DNA from: Actinomycetales bacterium
Lineage (GTDB): Bacteria > Actinomycetota > Actinomycetes > Actinomycetales > Cellulomonadaceae
NCBI GenBank assembly: GCA_012514835.1
Contig: JAAYZM010000277.1
Span: 1 to 8,118 of the forward strand
Direction of reading: 5' to 3'
Length of the DNA: 8,118 nt
Every line of letters starts with the position of its first letter. The first letter of the stretch is position 1. The notes beneath the pieces were generated by a model. That model did no database searches. It was not told where the DNA came from and saw nothing but the letters and a program-made list of their open reading frames with translations. Shown piece after piece: positions 7,022 through 8,118 of the stretch. The translations under genes were made by a program, and so were the position numbers.

Positions 7022-7903
7022 TCAGAACAGGACGGTCGCGTACGACCCGACCTGGCGGAAGCCCACGCGGCGGTACGCGGCGAGGGCGGGAGCGTTGTAG
7101 TCGTTGACGTACAGCGAGACGGTGGGCGCCATGGTGCGTCGCACGTGCTGCGCGACGGCGGCCATGCCCGCGACCGCGAGCCCCTCGCCACGACGGTCAG
7201 GTCGCACCCAGACGCCCTGCACCTGGGCGACCCCGCACGCGAGAGCACCGATCTCGGCCTTGAACAGCACGTGCGGCGGGTTCCCGTCGAAGCTCGCGAA
7301 GGAGCGCCCCTGCTCGATGAGGTGGCGCACCCGCACCTCGTACGGGCCCGAGGGTCCGGACGCGGGCGAGTAGCCCACCTCTTCGGTGAACATCGCGATG
7401 CACGCGGGGAGCACCTCGTCGTACTCGTTCGCGTGGGTCCGTCGGACGGCGGGGTCCGGCGTCGCGAGCGGCTCGGAGTCGATCACGAGCGACGGCTGGT
7501 CGGCGCGGATCTCACGGGGCGCGGGCCAGTGGCTCGAGAGCTGTTCCCACAGCCCGAGCACGGCCGAGCGCTCCCCCACGATCGACGACGAGCGTCGGCT
7601 CGCGGACCGCGCGAGCCGCGCGAAGGCCCCGATCGCCTCCTCGGCCCCCGGGGGGACCACGGGGACGAGGTTGGCCCCCGACCAGCACACGGCGATGAGC
7701 TCACCGTCCCGCTCGAAGCCCCACAGGACTCCCCCCGCACGGCGCAGGCCCACCTCGGCCGCCGTCGCGACACGGGTCGCCGCGAGCACCGAGTCGACGG
7801 GCACCTGGGCGCACACGCGCAGCGCGTCGGGGACGTCGGCGTCCGTGAGGACCCGGCCGCCTACCGACCTGCCGCTCAGCAGCGGGGCGCGCCATCGTGC
7901 CAT
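7022..7903 (-). CDS. DUF4081 domain-containing GNAT N-acetyltransferase
   Basis: A 293-residue cytoplasmic protein with two parts. The N-terminal half (about 8-140; RVLTDADVPDALRVC and VLWGFERDGELIAVCW visible) fits the DUF4081 domain. The C-terminal half (about 150-293) is a GNAT fold: acetyl-CoA motif A spans VQGVWVRPDRRGEGLA, with the R-x-x-G-x-A pattern at R238, G241 and A243, and the end contains VNDYNAPALAAYRRVGF, the usual late GNAT helix and strand. From memory, Rv2867c next to ispG in M. tuberculosis has this architecture and size. It would transfer an acetyl group from acetyl-CoA; the acceptor is unknown. It lies downstream of ispG on the same strand with a 62-base gap, so it may be cotranscribed with ispG as well as having its own promoter. 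The first ATG (7903) is chosen over the GTG codons at 7921 and 7918 because of the promoter-like element just before it and the lack of a ribosome binding site for the GTGs. Confidence 0.92.
   Translation of the reverse strand: MARWRAPLLSGRSVGGRVLTDADVPDALRVCAQVPVDSVLAATRVATAAEVGLRRAGGVLWGFERDGELIAVCWSGANLVPVVPPGAEEAIGAFARLARSASRRSSSIVGERSAVLGLWEQLSSHWPAPREIRADQPSLVIDSEPLATPDPAVRRTHANEYDEVLPACIAMFTEEVGYSPASGPSGPYEVRVRHLIEQGRSFASFDGNPPHVLFKAEIGALACGVAQVQGVWVRPDRRGEGLAVAGMAAVAQHVRRTMAPTVSLYVNDYNAPALAAYRRVGFRQVGSYATVLF
7034..7047 (-). terminator. Weak hairpin in the last codons of the GNAT gene
   Basis: On the minus strand, GGTCG-TACG-CGACC forms a 5-bp stem with a 4-base loop. It is followed by GTCCTGTTCTGA, which includes the stop codon and is moderately T-rich for this DNA. 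It is the only candidate I find for stopping GNAT transcription before it enters the convergent membrane gene. The stem is short and codes for protein, so it may be coincidental. Confidence 0.2.
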
Positions 7904-7909
7904 GCTCGA

Positions 7910-7915
7910 ATTGTG
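7910..7915 (-). promoter_or_regulatory. Putative GNAT -10 element, leaderless start
   Basis: On the minus strand CACAAT (four of six matches to TATAAT) is followed by six bases and then the ATG at 7903, which places the likely transcription start on the A of ATG. This AT-rich hexamer stands out in a GC-rich gap. It also overlaps the alternative GTG reading of the gene, arguing that those upstream codons are not translated from this promoter. No clear -35 is present. Confidence 0.4.
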
Positions 7916-7921
7916 CACCAC

Positions 7922-7936
7922 GCGGGCCCCGCCCGC
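7922..7936. repeat. 6-bp inverted repeat between ispG and GNAT
   Basis: GCGGGC and GCCCGC are perfect arms around a 3-base loop. The element lies about 30 bases past the ispG stop and just upstream of the putative GNAT -10. It could be a U-less ispG terminator or attenuator, or an operator at the GNAT promoter. No T-run follows. Confidence 0.35.
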
Positions 7937-7965
7937 CGGGTCGTTCGTGGGACGGCTCGTCCGGT

Positions 7966-8118
7966 TCAGCCCACCGAGACGACGGGGGTCTCGCCCTCGG
8001 CGGGCTCCATCTCGGCAGCCAGGCGCATGGCCTCCTCGATGAGCACCTCGACGATCTCCGCCTCGGGGACCGTCTTGATGACCTCACCCTTGACGAAGAT
8101 CTGCCCCTTGCCGTTGCC
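7966..8118 (-). CDS. ispG: IspG (GcpE), C-terminal 50 residues
   Basis: The minus strand is open from the window edge to a TGA at 7968-7966. The fragment starts with GNGKGQIFVKGEVIKTVPE and continues EIVEVLIEEAMRLAAEM, which matches the conserved end of bacterial 4-hydroxy-3-methylbut-2-en-1-yl diphosphate synthase, followed by a variable tail ending TPVVSVG. IspG is an iron-sulfur enzyme that converts methylerythritol cyclodiphosphate to HMBPP in the non-mevalonate isoprenoid pathway. Its cluster cysteines and start lie outside the window. The downstream GNAT gene on the same strand is its usual actinobacterial partner. Confidence 0.92.
   Translation of the reverse strand, partial: GNGKGQIFVKGEVIKTVPEAEIVEVLIEEAMRLAAEMEPAEGETPVVSVG

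Noticed and set aside
4864..7248. Minus-strand open frame of 794 codons spanning the end of the giant gene and part of GNAT
   Set aside because: It overlaps two supported genes in a wrong frame and is charged low-complexity sequence; it is a composition artefact.
7386..8042. Plus-strand open frame of 218 codons across GNAT and ispG
   Set aside because: It is antisense to two recognisable proteins, and its Ser/Arg/Thr/Pro-rich product has no similarity I recognise.

Overview
This is a high-GC chromosomal window with strong G/C preference at third codon positions and long antisense shadow frames. The gene content (proS next to a DUF4439 gene; ispG followed by a DUF4081-type acetyltransferase) points to an actinobacterium, most plausibly Micrococcales (Cellulomonas-like). 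That placement rests on recalled gene families and gene order, not on a database search. I see no phage, transposon, tRNA, rRNA or CRISPR signature.

Layout from left to right: (1) the 3' end of a plus-strand DUF4439 ferritin-like gene. (2) A 39-bp convergent gap holding a GC-rich hairpin. (3) Minus-strand proS, a complete bacterial-type prolyl-tRNA synthetase with its editing insertion, probably read from a leaderless promoter. (4) A 140-bp divergent intergenic region containing a perfect DnaA box and two small inverted repeats. (5) A plus-strand gene of 1549 codons, more than half the window, encoding a DUF2510 head, a Pro-rich linker and roughly 45-48 hydrophobic helices. (6) After only 4 bp, the convergent minus-strand DUF4081/GNAT acetyltransferase, also apparently leaderless. 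(7) The last 50 codons of minus-strand ispG.

Most of the region is housekeeping: proline charging of tRNA, the non-mevalonate isoprenoid pathway, and a conserved acetyltransferase that commonly travels with ispG. The unexplained element is the giant membrane protein, which sits on the opposite strand between the ispG-GNAT pair and proS. It looks like a member of a poorly understood class of very large actinobacterial membrane proteins (SCO7613-like, from memory). No function can be assigned from sequence alone. The most useful leads are its repeated helix-Arg loop-helix architecture, the DnaA box in the divergent control region, and the almost abutting convergent ends with GNAT.
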